Assembly: GCF_019399895.1 (NCBI RefSeq)
Contig: NC_091870.1
Coordinates: 2,562,001 to 2,626,000, forward strand
Length of the DNA stretch: 64,000 nucleotides
From: Cardiocondyla obscurior
Taxonomy: Eukaryota; Arthropoda; Insecta; Hymenoptera; Formicidae
Reading direction: 5' to 3'
The notes beneath the pieces are model-generated. The model saw only the letters and a program-made list of their open reading frames with translations, ran no database searches and had not been told where the DNA came from. Positions within the stretch are counted from its first letter, which is position 1; the number at the start of each line of letters is the position of its first letter. Both the position numbers and the translations under genes were made by a program. Shown piece by piece: positions 14,994 through 23,476 of the stretch.

Positions 14994-16196
14994 ATGTCTC
15001 AAAGTGATGATTTCCAAGAGTGGATCAAAACGGTGATGTCGAAAGTAATCGAGACTTTCGGGCCAGACATCGAAGGACCTCGATACGAGGTGGACGAGCC
15101 CAGTGACGTTTTAATGTCCACCATGTACTATGCGTGCGTGAAGTTTAAAAATAAACTGACCGGCCGAAACGAGGAGCATTCTATAATACTGAAGAGACCG
15201 ATACAGATGGAAGTCTGGAGGCAGATGTCCGGCAGCGAGCACCAATTTCATAATGAAATTTTGTTTTACCGGAAATATGCCCGGGCGGAAGAGCACTTTC
15301 CGAGATGCTTTTACGTCGACGAGAAACCGCCGGCCGACTCGATTGTCGCTCTGGAGAACGTTACCAAACGAGGGTATTATCCTTGTCCGCGGAAATTCAA
15401 CGCTCCGTTGGAATACACGTTAGCGGCGATACGCGAGATAGGACGATTCCACGGCAAAGGGTACGCCATGAAGGAATTGCAGAGGGAAAACTTTTTTGAC
15501 ATCGTCGGGCAGCTTCAAGATAGTAGATACGGGAGAATAGTGGACGAGTTTAAGCTGCTTATTAACACGCAGGCGACGCGCGCGGTGGATTATCTCCGCG
15601 GCCACGATCACGACGTTACGTTCTGCGACAAAGCGGAGGCTTTACTTTCGAACGCGTTCGACGAAGTGATGATGAAAACAATTAAACCGTCGGAACCTTT
15701 GTCCACGCTCTGCCACGGTGATTTCGCATTGGGCAATATTCTCTTCAAGGAGGAAAACGCTGGACGGTACAGTGCGATGCTTATCGACTTCGGGCTTTTT
15801 CGATATTCGACTCCCGTTGTCGATCTTTCCACGTATCTCTGCTTGTGTTGTTCGAACGAAATTAGAAGAGCCAAATTCTCCGAGATAATGCAAGCTTATC
15901 ACGACGCGTTAAAGAGCTACTTGCAAGACGCCGGCGTTTGGAACGCCGAGAAATACTCGTACGACGTTCTATTAGATAATTTTAAAAGCGGCGGCCTTTT
16001 CGGTTTTGCCATCGCGTCGTTTTTTTTGCCGGAGTTAACGGGACATTGCCAAACGAATCAACAAGAAATATTGGACTGGGGTTCAGAGGCAAGTCTGAAA
16101 TTTCTTAAGGAAAAAGGCGGAGACGAAATATCCAAGATACTAGCCGATATGTTGCTGCATCTCAAGGATCTCGATTGCTTAAAAAACTTTTTATAA
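14994..16196 (+). CDS. EcKinase-like / CHK kinase-like protein, array gene 1
   Basis: A 400-residue single-exon protein of the EcKL family (ecdysteroid 22-kinase-related, APH/choline-kinase fold), cytosolic with no signal peptide or membrane segment. Family landmarks: likely ATP-contacting K67 in SIILKRP, E88 in FHNEILFY, the HGDF..GN catalytic loop at H241-N248 (D243 the probable catalytic base), and IDFG with metal-binding D265, followed by VVDLSTYL. Length is normal for the family. The start at MSQSDDF is supported by alignment with the other four genes (all begin MS near the same point) and by an A-rich context before the ATG. The gene groups with genes 4 and 5 by the motif FHGKGYA. It is the only member with IDFG; the others have IDFA or VDFA. 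The bases just before the ATG (TTGCAG) also resemble a splice acceptor, so a 5' UTR intron is possible. Substrate unknown: ecdysteroids or phase-I detoxification products are the family precedents. Confidence 0.95.
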   Translation: MSQSDDFQEWIKTVMSKVIETFGPDIEGPRYEVDEPSDVLMSTMYYACVKFKNKLTGRNEEHSIILKRPIQMEVWRQMSGSEHQFHNEILFYRKYARAEEHFPRCFYVDEKPPADSIVALENVTKRGYYPCPRKFNAPLEYTLAAIREIGRFHGKGYAMKELQRENFFDIVGQLQDSRYGRIVDEFKLLINTQATRAVDYLRGHDHDVTFCDKAEALLSNAFDEVMMKTIKPSEPLSTLCHGDFALGNILFKEENAGRYSAMLIDFGLFRYSTPVVDLSTYLCLCCSNEIRRAKFSEIMQAYHDALKSYLQDAGVWNAEKYSYDVLLDNFKSGGLFGFAIASFFLPELTGHCQTNQQEILDWGSEASLKFLKEKGGDEISKILADMLLHLKDLDCLKNFL

Positions 16197-16324
16197 TTAT
16201 AAAATATTTAAATATAAGCAACGCAATTAATATTAATATCATATTAATGCATATACTTAAGAATAATTAAACGAGTGAAAACATGTTTTTAATACTTTAT
16301 TATGCCATCAACATACACGTAAAA

Positions 16325-16354
16325 AATAAAACGAAATTTTACGACGTAAATAAA
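16325..16354 (+). terminator. Poly(A) signals of EcKL gene 1
   Basis: Two AATAAA hexamers (16325-16330 and 16349-16354) lie about 130-150 bases after the stop codon in an AT-rich 3' region, before the next promoter. The surrounding sequence is so A-rich that chance matches are expected. Confidence 0.4.
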
Positions 16355-16552
16355 ATTATTTATTATACATTCATAATTAAATTAAAGTAAATATTATTTA
16401 TATTTTATAAAAGTGCACACGCAAACGTTTTTTTTTTTTAATTAAGAAAAAAAAAGAAGAAATTTAAAAATAGAATAAAATTATATCTAACAATATCTAA
16501 AATATACAAGAAGGAGGGGCCTATCTCCCACTCTTTATCACATATAACCCTC

Positions 16553-16586
16553 ATCACAAAAGATTATATAGATGACAACATCAGTT
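16553..16586 (+). promoter_or_regulatory. Putative core promoter of EcKL gene 2
   Basis: TATAA at 16553-16557 is followed exactly 30 bases later by an initiator TCAGTT (16581-16586; +1 A at 16583), giving an 85-base 5' UTR. Further TCAGT copies at 16605 and 16610 could act as alternative initiators. This is the cleanest TATA/initiator pair in the array. Confidence 0.5.
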
Positions 16587-16667
16587 AAGTGACTCTTCAG
16601 ACAGTCAGTTCAGTTGAAATTGTTCTCACGTTCGAAATAAAACACGATAGCACCCGGGACGAACAAA

Positions 16668-17867
16668 ATGTCGCAGGTTGAACAATTTCAAAAGTGGATA
16701 AAAGACGTAATGTCAAAAGTTATTAAAAATCTCGGATCGAACGTCGACGAAGCTCGATACGACGTATTAAGCGATCACATCGATTATTATACGTGCGATC
16801 AGTGTAGTGTGAACATAAAATTTAAGAATAAGAACGGACACGACGAAGAGCAATCCATAATATTGAAAAGGCCCACGCACTGGGAAAAGCTTAGAGAGAT
16901 AAATCGCATCGGTTATCAATTTCACAACGAGATCTTGTTTTATAAAATGTACGCCCAGCCCGGTGAAAATTTCGCGAGGCTCTTTTACGCCGACGAACAA
17001 CCGCCCACCGATACGGTGATCGCCTTGGAGAACCTCTGTCAACTGGGATACCGTCCTTGTTCGTATACGCACGACGTTCCTTTAGAATACACATTGGCGG
17101 CGTTTCGCGAGATGGGACGATTCCACGCTAAAGGATACGTTATGAAAGAGCGGCAGCGCGAGAAGTTCTTCGACATTGTGAAACAAATTCGAGAAGTTAG
17201 GTACGACACAGCGTTTCAATTCAAGGTATTCGTCGATATAACTGCAACGCGAACGGTGGACTATCTCCGCGGTCACGGGTACGATGCGGCTTTTTGCGAC
17301 GAACTGGAGGCCCTGCTTTCAAATGCATTCGACAAGGTGATGATGAAGACGGTAGAGCCGCGAGAGCCGCTTTCCACGCTATGCCACGGCGACTTTACAG
17401 CGAGCAACGTTCTCTTTAAGACTGACAGTGACGGACAATACCGAGCGATTTTAGTTGACTTTGCGCTCATTACGCACTCGACTCCCGTCGTTGATCTTTC
17501 GACGTATCTTTGCCTATGCTGCTCGAATAAAGTGAGAGAGGATCATTTCTTTGATATAATGCAAGCTTATCACGGCAGCTTGAAGGAATGTTTGTTAGAA
17601 GCCGGTATATGGGACGCGGAAAAATATTCATACGAAGCTTTACTGGAAGATTTTAGAAGAGGCGCCCTTTTCGGTTTCGTCATCGCGAGCTTCTGGTTAG
17701 CGCCGTTAAAAGGATTCTACAACGGAGATATTCGAGAAACCGGAGCCATGGATTACTTTCAAAGAGGAGAAATAATAAAACCTTTGGGCGGAGACGAAAT
17801 GTCTAAGATACTAGCCGATATGTTGTTTCATTTGAGAGATCTTGGATGCTTAAAATATTATTTTTAA
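16668..17867 (+). CDS. EcKinase-like / CHK kinase-like protein, array gene 2
   Basis: 399 residues, single exon, 471 bases after gene 1 on the same strand. Key residues are in register with gene 1: K67 in SIILKRP, E88 in FHNEILFY, HGDF at H240-F243 followed by an asparagine in ASN, and VDFA with D264. Here the usual isoleucine before the aspartate is valine. It carries FHAKGYV and a LGSNVDEARYD-type N-terminus, both nearly repeated in gene 3, so these two are the closest pair in the array. The segment after FGFVIASFW up to GGDEMSKILADML is quite unlike that of the other paralogues and may shape substrate choice. No frameshift or missing catalytic residue is seen, so it should be an active phosphotransferase. 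The start codon sits in ACAAAATGTC, the AAAATGTC being shared with most members. Substrate not inferable. Confidence 0.95.
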   Translation: MSQVEQFQKWIKDVMSKVIKNLGSNVDEARYDVLSDHIDYYTCDQCSVNIKFKNKNGHDEEQSIILKRPTHWEKLREINRIGYQFHNEILFYKMYAQPGENFARLFYADEQPPTDTVIALENLCQLGYRPCSYTHDVPLEYTLAAFREMGRFHAKGYVMKERQREKFFDIVKQIREVRYDTAFQFKVFVDITATRTVDYLRGHGYDAAFCDELEALLSNAFDKVMMKTVEPREPLSTLCHGDFTASNVLFKTDSDGQYRAILVDFALITHSTPVVDLSTYLCLCCSNKVREDHFFDIMQAYHGSLKECLLEAGIWDAEKYSYEALLEDFRRGALFGFVIASFWLAPLKGFYNGDIRETGAMDYFQRGEIIKPLGGDEMSKILADMLFHLRDLGCLKYYF

Positions 17868-18300
17868 TTACGATATATATATTTACAATAATAACTGTGA
17901 ATTAGGCTTCGGATGTTCGTGCAAAATTTCGTGCCGCATGCCGAGTACCGCAGCGTGCGAGAGTAAGAGGCTGCACTGTCTGCTCGTCGAGTTAAAGTAG
18001 AAACACTTCTCGAGGAGACCCAACTGCATCCGATTTATCTGAATACTATTTCGACTACCACGCGGCGAGCGACGGTTCTTCGCCAGAACTATCTCTATTT
18101 CACTACGGCAAACATTCTACTCACTCGCACGCTACATTTCACCCGCGCGTGACACGAACATGAGAGTTATAATAATAAGACATATATACGAGTGATATAA
18201 TCATTTATATTTATCGAATTAAATTTCGTTATAACCGTTAATTAAGATAATTTCACTTATTTAAGTATTATTTAGGAAATTAATAAGATAGAGCCGGGGA
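17868..18300. other. Spacer between EcKL genes 2 and 3 with a GC-rich patch
   Basis: Bases about 17905-18165 are visibly richer in G+C and CpG than the other spacers in the array, which are strongly AT-rich. No reading frame with family similarity was recognised in this patch. From about 18170 onward the sequence returns to AT-rich spacer. The patch could be an inserted segment or an upstream regulatory element for gene 3; nothing in it decides between these. Confidence 0.4.
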
Positions 18301-18324
18301 GTGCACGTGAAAGTGCACGTGAAA
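18301..18324 (+). promoter_or_regulatory. Two tandem 12-bp repeats, each with a CACGTG E-box
   Basis: GTGCACGTGAAA occurs twice with no spacer (18301-18312 and 18313-18324). Each copy holds the palindromic E-box CACGTG (18304-18309 and 18316-18321). The pair lies about 65 bases upstream of the putative TATA box of gene 3. CACGTG is bound by bHLH-PAS/bHLH-Zip factors such as Clock-Cycle, Myc-Max or USF, and related E-boxes are used by the juvenile-hormone receptor Met. The factor here is unknown; the functional reading is inference. Confidence 0.5.
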
Positions 18325-18388
18325 GAGAAATGTATCATTCGCTTAAATCCTCTTGACACAACAAACAACGGGTTAAATTACTCGGTAC

Positions 18389-18410
18389 TTATATATCATT
18401 CGTGATATAT
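18389..18410 (+). promoter_or_regulatory. Putative TATA region of EcKL gene 3 within an inverted repeat
   Basis: TTATATAT starts at 18389 and overlaps a perfect inverted repeat: ATATATCA (18391-18398), a 4-base TTCG spacer, and TGATATAT (18403-18410). A TATA box here would place transcription start at roughly 18420-18430 (a TTCATT initiator-like site is at 18425-18430). That is downstream of the first in-frame ATG at 18402 and supports translation from 18489. Confidence 0.4.
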
Positions 18411-18488
18411 CAAATTTCTTCGACTTCATTGCTCACTATCGCGCTCAGAGTCGAACGGAACAGTTCTCGCGTCGTAGTACCAGCGAAA

Positions 18489-19685
18489 ATGTCGCATCTT
18501 GCACAGCACGAGGAATGGTTAAAAGAATTAATGTTGAAAATTATTGTGAATCTTGGATCGAACGTAAATGAAGCTCGGTACGAATTGTGCAGGCGCAACG
18601 ATTACATCATGTCGAACGTGTATTTCGTAGATGTGAAATTTAAAGACAAGAAGAGAGAAGAGGTTTCGGTAATATTGAAGAGACCGACGTCGGACAATGT
18701 TAAACTGTTCTACAGAGTCGATCATCAGTTTTACAACGAGATTCGGTTTTATCAAATGTACGTCCGGCCTAGTGACAATCTCCCGAGATGTTTTTACGCC
18801 GACGATCAGCTGCCCGTCGGCTCAGTGATTGCCCTGGAGAACGTTAACAAACACGGATACTATTCCTGTCCGTACACACATGACGTTCCTCTAGAATACA
18901 CATTGGCGGCGTTTCGCGAGCTAGGAAGATTCCACGCTAAAGGATACGTCATGAAGGAGCTGCAGCGCGAGAAGTTCTTCGACATCGTGAGACAAATTAA
19001 AGAAATTAGATACGACACTACGTTCGGATTCAAAAAGATAATCAATCTTACTGCAACGCGATCGGTGGAGTATCTTCGCAAACACGGGCACGACGAAGCT
19101 TTTTGCGATAAAATGGAAGCCGTGCTTTCGAACGTATTTGACAAGGTGATGATGAAGACGGCGGAGCCGCGGGAACCATTGTCTACGCTGTGCCACGGCG
19201 ACTTTACGTCGTACAATGTACTCTTCAAGGCCGAGAACGACGGACAATACCGAGCGATGTTAATTGACTTCGCCCTCGTTAGATACTCGACTCCTGTCAT
19301 CGACCTTTCCACGTATCTTTATTTATGCGGCACGAAGGAAACGCGAGAAGATAGGTTTTCGGAAGTGATGCAAGCTTATTACGACGCTTTAAAAGAGTAT
19401 CTCCTGGAAGCTGGCATTTCGGACATGGAAAAATACTCCTACGACGCTTTCCTAAACGACTACAAAAAAGGTGCTCTTTTCGGTTTCGTCATCGCATCTC
19501 TCTGGTTAGGACCGGTGAACGGATACGGCGATCCTCAAGAATTAACAAGCATGGAATTTTTAAAAGTTGAAGAAAACATGCAAAAGAAGTTCAAGGAAGT
19601 CGGCGGAGACAAAATATCAAAGATATTAGCCGATATGTTACTAGATTTAAAAAATCATGATTGTTTAAAATATTATTTTGAATAA
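18489..19685 (+). CDS. EcKinase-like / CHK kinase-like protein, array gene 3
   Basis: 398 residues from the preferred start (M-S-H-L-A-Q). The frame is open back to an ATG at 18402, which would add 29 residues, but these are not shared with the paralogues and the likely TATA box at about 18389 lies only 13 bases before it. Catalytic features: SVILKRP, FYNEIRFY, HGDFTSYN beginning at H236, and IDFA with D260, followed by VIDLSTYL. It shares FHAKGYV, REKFFDIV and the LGSNVNEARY N-terminus with gene 2, pointing to a local duplication. The cysteine cluster after DLSTYL (LCLCC in genes 1 and 2) is reduced to LYLCG. The C-terminal variable stretch is lysine/glutamate-rich before GGDKISKILADML. The promoter side carries twin CACGTG repeats not seen upstream of the other members, so this copy may be regulated differently. 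Probably an active cytosolic kinase. Confidence 0.95.
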   Translation: MSHLAQHEEWLKELMLKIIVNLGSNVNEARYELCRRNDYIMSNVYFVDVKFKDKKREEVSVILKRPTSDNVKLFYRVDHQFYNEIRFYQMYVRPSDNLPRCFYADDQLPVGSVIALENVNKHGYYSCPYTHDVPLEYTLAAFRELGRFHAKGYVMKELQREKFFDIVRQIKEIRYDTTFGFKKIINLTATRSVEYLRKHGHDEAFCDKMEAVLSNVFDKVMMKTAEPREPLSTLCHGDFTSYNVLFKAENDGQYRAMLIDFALVRYSTPVIDLSTYLYLCGTKETREDRFSEVMQAYYDALKEYLLEAGISDMEKYSYDAFLNDYKKGALFGFVIASLWLGPVNGYGDPQELTSMEFLKVEENMQKKFKEVGGDKISKILADMLLDLKNHDCLKYYFE

Positions 19686-19737
19686 CACGTTGTTTAATAA
19701 GGTGTAAAACGTTAAAATATATTATCTTCAATTTATG

Positions 19738-19989
19738 CTTACAAATAATATAATTTCTATTAAAATATCTTTAAAAAAAAAATAAAATAAATAAAATAAA
19801 ATAAAATATCATCAAACAATAAAATGTTAAACATATTCGTACAGAATTCAATTGTTTCCTGAAAATTGTGCTCACAAATAATATAATTTTGATTAAAATG
19901 TCTTAAAAAAAATTAAAATAAAATATAAAATATCTTCAAAAAATAAAATATTAAACATATTCGTACAGAATACAATTGTTTCCTGAAAA
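19738..19989. repeat. Imperfect direct duplication (~125-133 bp unit) downstream of EcKL gene 3
   Basis: The unit with ACAAATAATATAATTT near its start and CATATTCGTACAGAAT near its end occurs twice, about 19738-19868 and 19871-19989. The offset is 133 bases at the left end and 124 at the right, the difference falling in A-rich AAAATA-type runs (for example 19771-19807). AATAAA hexamers in the first copy, from 19781, may serve as the poly(A) signal of gene 3. No coding content. Confidence 0.8.
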
Positions 19990-20992
19990 TCTTTTATTAC
20001 AGCTGCTTTTCAAATATAACTAATATAAATATTTTATAGGGCATCAAATATTCGTTGAATTTGTCAAGTTTCCATTATGTTCTTTGTTAATCTCATGTTA
20101 CCAGCAAAAGATCTTGTTCTTTTACATTGAGTCATTCGGTTTCCACGGTCATTCGTTACTCTTCGCACGATTCCGTATTTCATCTACTTTCTTTCAGGTT
20201 TCTTCGAGTGGCCGCGTATTGTTCGCGAAAGCATCTTTCGTGACCTAGTTTTTTTTTTTTCTTTCTTTTTTTTTAATATATATATATATATACCTATTCG
20301 AACACCAAAGAAGAAAGACGGAGATGAACCGGTTAATCCTCCAGAGTGAAACGCGCGTAAAAAGATATCCGTCTTTTATTTTTAAGTATTTTATTATGTA
20401 GACTTATTTAAAAATAAAATAAAAATGCGCTGTTAAATAATAACGTGACACCAATGATACTTAACAGATAATAATATTAGAAATAAAATTTTTTAATTAA
20501 ATTGATAATATAATTCAACTGCGTTTCATATAACTTTAACAAGTTATTTTATGATTTAATATATTATCGCATATTTTTAACACAATTTATTAAAAAAAAA
20601 AAAAAACCTAGAATTATCGGATATAAGAATAATACTACGATAATTAGCAATTTTTGCCGAATATTTTTTTAAAAATATTACAATAATCGAAGTACAAAAA
20701 TTTTACATTTCCTCCGGTCGTTCGATTTCACGTTTAAATATTATTTTATTTTTTTAACATTGGTTGGTAAAATTATTTTATAACATCGTATTTTCAAAGG
20801 TTATCTTTTATTCGTACAATACGATAATTTTAATCAAGGCGCTGTAATTATTGAGTCGCCAGATACAATTGTGATTCATTTTTATATTATGTTACATTAC
20901 ATTGATTAGCCGTAATTATTAGTATATGATATCACATGACACAATTAGCATACTCGTGATGCCTCTAAAGTTCTATCTCCTTGTGACAACAA
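19990..20992. other. AT-rich spacer between EcKL genes 3 and 4
   Basis: About 1 kb of strongly AT-rich sequence with T runs and an (AT)n tract (roughly 20250-20292). No pseudogene remnant of the kinase family, no tRNA and no other gene was recognised. Confidence 0.6.
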
Positions 20993-21049
20993 AAGTACAG
21001 TAGTGAATTAATAAGATAATATCTGCCTGGCGAATCGAGTTAGTACGCG

Positions 21050-21054
21050 TCAGT
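21050..21054 (+). promoter_or_regulatory. Putative initiator (TCAGT) of EcKL gene 4
   Basis: TCAGT with +1 A at 21052 lies 66 bases before the preferred ATG, a 5' UTR length like that of gene 1. No convincing TATA box lies 30 bases upstream; only a GATAATATC stretch at about 21014-21022 is present. Confidence 0.3.
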
Positions 21055-21117
21055 ACGTTGCGCATGAATATTCTTACTCAGTTGCAATTCATACCTCGTG
21101 CACACTCGCCTAACAAA

Positions 21118-22317
21118 ATGTCTCACGCTGAAGGCATTGAGAAATCTAACAAAGAAGTAATAACGAAAATAATTGAGGGCCTCAAACAGAACGGTGACGA
21201 AGTTCGGTGCGAATTTTCCAAGCAAAACGTTAACATTATGTCTAATATTTATTACATATGCGTGAAATTCAAAAGAAAGACAAACGGCCAGAGTGAAAAG
21301 CTTTCTGTATTACTGAAAAGACCCATCCAGATAGAAGAAATACGGGAGATGGTTCACAATGACTTTCAATTCCACAACGAGATTTTATTTTACCGGATGT
21401 ACGCCCAGCCAAACGACAATTTCGCAAGGTGCTTTTACATCGACGAACGGCCGCCGACGGACTCGGTGATCGTTCTGGAAAACGTCAACGAGCGTGGATA
21501 TTATTCTTGTCCGCGTACGTACCACGTTCCTTTAGAGTACACATTGGCGGCGATGCGCGAGATGGGAAGATTCCACGGTAAAGGGTACGCGATGAAGGTG
21601 CTGCAGCGGGAAAAATTCTTCGCTATTGTGAAGCAGCTTCAGGAAGCCAGATTCGACACGGCATATCCGTTCAAGGACTACATCGACATAATTGCAACGC
21701 GAACGGTGGAATATCTACGCGAACGTGATTACGACGCGGCCTTCTGCGATAAAATGGAAGCGACGTTCTCGCAAGCGTTCACCGAGGTGATGATGAAGAC
21801 AGTGGAGCCGCTGGAGCCGCTGTCCACGCTGTGCCACGGCGACTTTACGGCGAACAACGTTCTCTTTAAGACGGAGGAAAACGGACAATGCCGAGCAATA
21901 CTGATAGATTTCGCATTCATTAGATACTCGACACCCGTCGTCGACCTCTCCACGTACATTTGTTTATCGTGCTCAGATGATATGATGAGAGAAAAATTCT
22001 TTGAAATAATACGAGCTTATCACGACGCGTTGAAAGATTATTTGTTGGAGGCTGGCATTTGGGACGCGGAGAAATATTCATACGAAGCTTTGCTGGATGA
22101 TTATCGGCGCGGTGCTCTTTTCGGTTTCATTATCGCGACTTATTTTTTACCGGTGTTAATGGGATACGAGACCGCGGGTTTTGAAACGCTTACAAACGTA
22201 AGTTACGATGAAAGAGCGCATCGTTCTAAACAACTCGGTGGAGATGATATGTCTAAGATATTAGCTGATATGTTGCTATGTTTGAAAGAGCTTGGCTGTT
22301 TAAAACAATACTTTTAA
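21118..22317 (+). CDS. EcKinase-like / CHK kinase-like protein, array gene 4
   Basis: 399 residues from M-S-H-A-E-G. An upstream in-frame ATG at 21058 would add 20 residues, but they lack similarity to the paralogues and begin only about 6 bases after the likely initiator. Motifs: SVLLKRP, FHNEILFY, HGDFTANN from H240, and IDFA with D264, then VVDLSTYI. It carries FHGKGYA like genes 1 and 5. The N-terminus is the most divergent of the five (lysine/glutamate-rich, with LKQNGDEVRCEF in place of the LGSN type). The C-terminal variable stretch ends in LGGDDMSKILADMLL. Complete, with no frameshift. The spacer to gene 3 is 1.4 kb, the longest in the array. Function inferred from the family: ATP-dependent phosphorylation of a small hydroxylated molecule in the cytosol. 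Confidence 0.95.
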   Translation: MSHAEGIEKSNKEVITKIIEGLKQNGDEVRCEFSKQNVNIMSNIYYICVKFKRKTNGQSEKLSVLLKRPIQIEEIREMVHNDFQFHNEILFYRMYAQPNDNFARCFYIDERPPTDSVIVLENVNERGYYSCPRTYHVPLEYTLAAMREMGRFHGKGYAMKVLQREKFFAIVKQLQEARFDTAYPFKDYIDIIATRTVEYLRERDYDAAFCDKMEATFSQAFTEVMMKTVEPLEPLSTLCHGDFTANNVLFKTEENGQCRAILIDFAFIRYSTPVVDLSTYICLSCSDDMMREKFFEIIRAYHDALKDYLLEAGIWDAEKYSYEALLDDYRRGALFGFIIATYFLPVLMGYETAGFETLTNVSYDERAHRSKQLGGDDMSKILADMLLCLKELGCLKQYF

Positions 22318-22392
22318 CAAAACACATTTTTTTTCCCTCCCCCAGTTTTAATACATTTATTCTAATATGTAATGCTACCATATCGTTAATTA

Positions 22393-22398
22393 AATAAA
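22393..22398 (+). terminator. Poly(A) signal of EcKL gene 4
   Basis: AATAAA about 75 bases after the stop codon, a typical spacing for a compact 3' UTR. Local AT-richness makes a chance match possible. Confidence 0.4.
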
Positions 22399-23240
22399 CG
22401 TAAAATATTAATTATAAATTTACATCGTTAACTGATATCGCAACAATAAATTATGTAATTATAAAAACGGTTACGTATATCGTGGGAATAATTATGATAA
22501 ATACATGTAACTTGCAAATGAATAAATATATATGACAAATATATATGTCTAAATAATAAGTTTAAAAAAAAAGAAAATTAAAAAAAATAAATAAAAATTG
22601 AAATTCTAAAAATTATTTAGTAATTGATAATATTTCATAAGTCTAAAAATGCTGAAATAAATTGTATAATTAAGCCCGCCGAAGGTCGATAATATTACGC
22701 TTAAGAACAAAATTATAAGCCTTAAAAATTCTCTTTCTTCCTGACTCAATCCCTTGAAAATGACAAAACGTGATCAGTTAACTTCGAGTACTAATATTAT
22801 ATTTGTAATTCTAAAGAGCGAGAAAATGTATAAAAAGAATACAACTGGACTTGTTTGTCTGTAATTAAAAAAACTTATAACCACTCCTTCTTTTTTTACG
22901 TTGGTAATACCGATAACGTGCGATAACGACTTTGACATTCATATTCAATTAAACATTACGTAATTACATAATGCACGTTCAACTTGCAAGTAAACGTTAA
23001 GATATCTGAAAGCTGATACTAATGCAATTCAATTCAATAAAACAAAAAATAAAAATTAATACTATTAATTACTTAATCGATAAAATAAAATGATCAAAAT
23101 AATTATGTTAATCACGCTATAATTATTGATAGAAACAGTTTTAAATCTTTATGAATTTTTTTTGGTTGCATATTCAGCATTATAACGCTTGTTATTTTTT
23201 GTCGACATACTTATTGAAATACTGTTGCGGTCATTTCTTC
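22399..23240. other. AT-rich spacer between EcKL genes 4 and 5
   Basis: No gene or kinase remnant recognised. Sequence is AT-rich with short A and T runs; only short incidental open frames are present. Confidence 0.6.
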
Positions 23241-23248
23241 GCGTATGT

Positions 23249-23311
23249 GCACATCGATGCACATCGACATAAATGATATATGATTAACTAGTTTCAATGT
23301 CACAACGCAGT
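23249..23311 (+). promoter_or_regulatory. Putative promoter of EcKL gene 5 with a tandem GCACATCGA repeat
   Basis: GCACATCGA occurs at 23249-23257 and again at 23259-23267. A GATATATG box follows (TATAT at 23277-23281), and 32 bases after it is an initiator-like GCAGTA with A at 23309. Initiation there would exclude the first in-frame ATG at 23297 and leave a 168-base 5' UTR before 23477. Consensus matching only. Confidence 0.4.
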
Positions 23312-23476
23312 ATCATTATCTTCCCTCCTCCATTCTTTACAATGACACGTCACATAGTTGCATCTACATTCATAGTCAGTTACAAAATGACGTTAGTTTG
23401 TTACGAACAATCTAACAGAAACCATTGTTACATCATTAAAGTGCGCTCAAATGCGGGTTTTACTAGAGCGAATAAA

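Noticed and set aside
18860..19312. 150-codon minus-strand open frame overlapping EcKL gene 3 (similar ones over all five genes)
   Set aside because: They are antisense shadows of the conserved kinase frame; they recur at equivalent positions because the sense codons are conserved, and they show no domain of their own.
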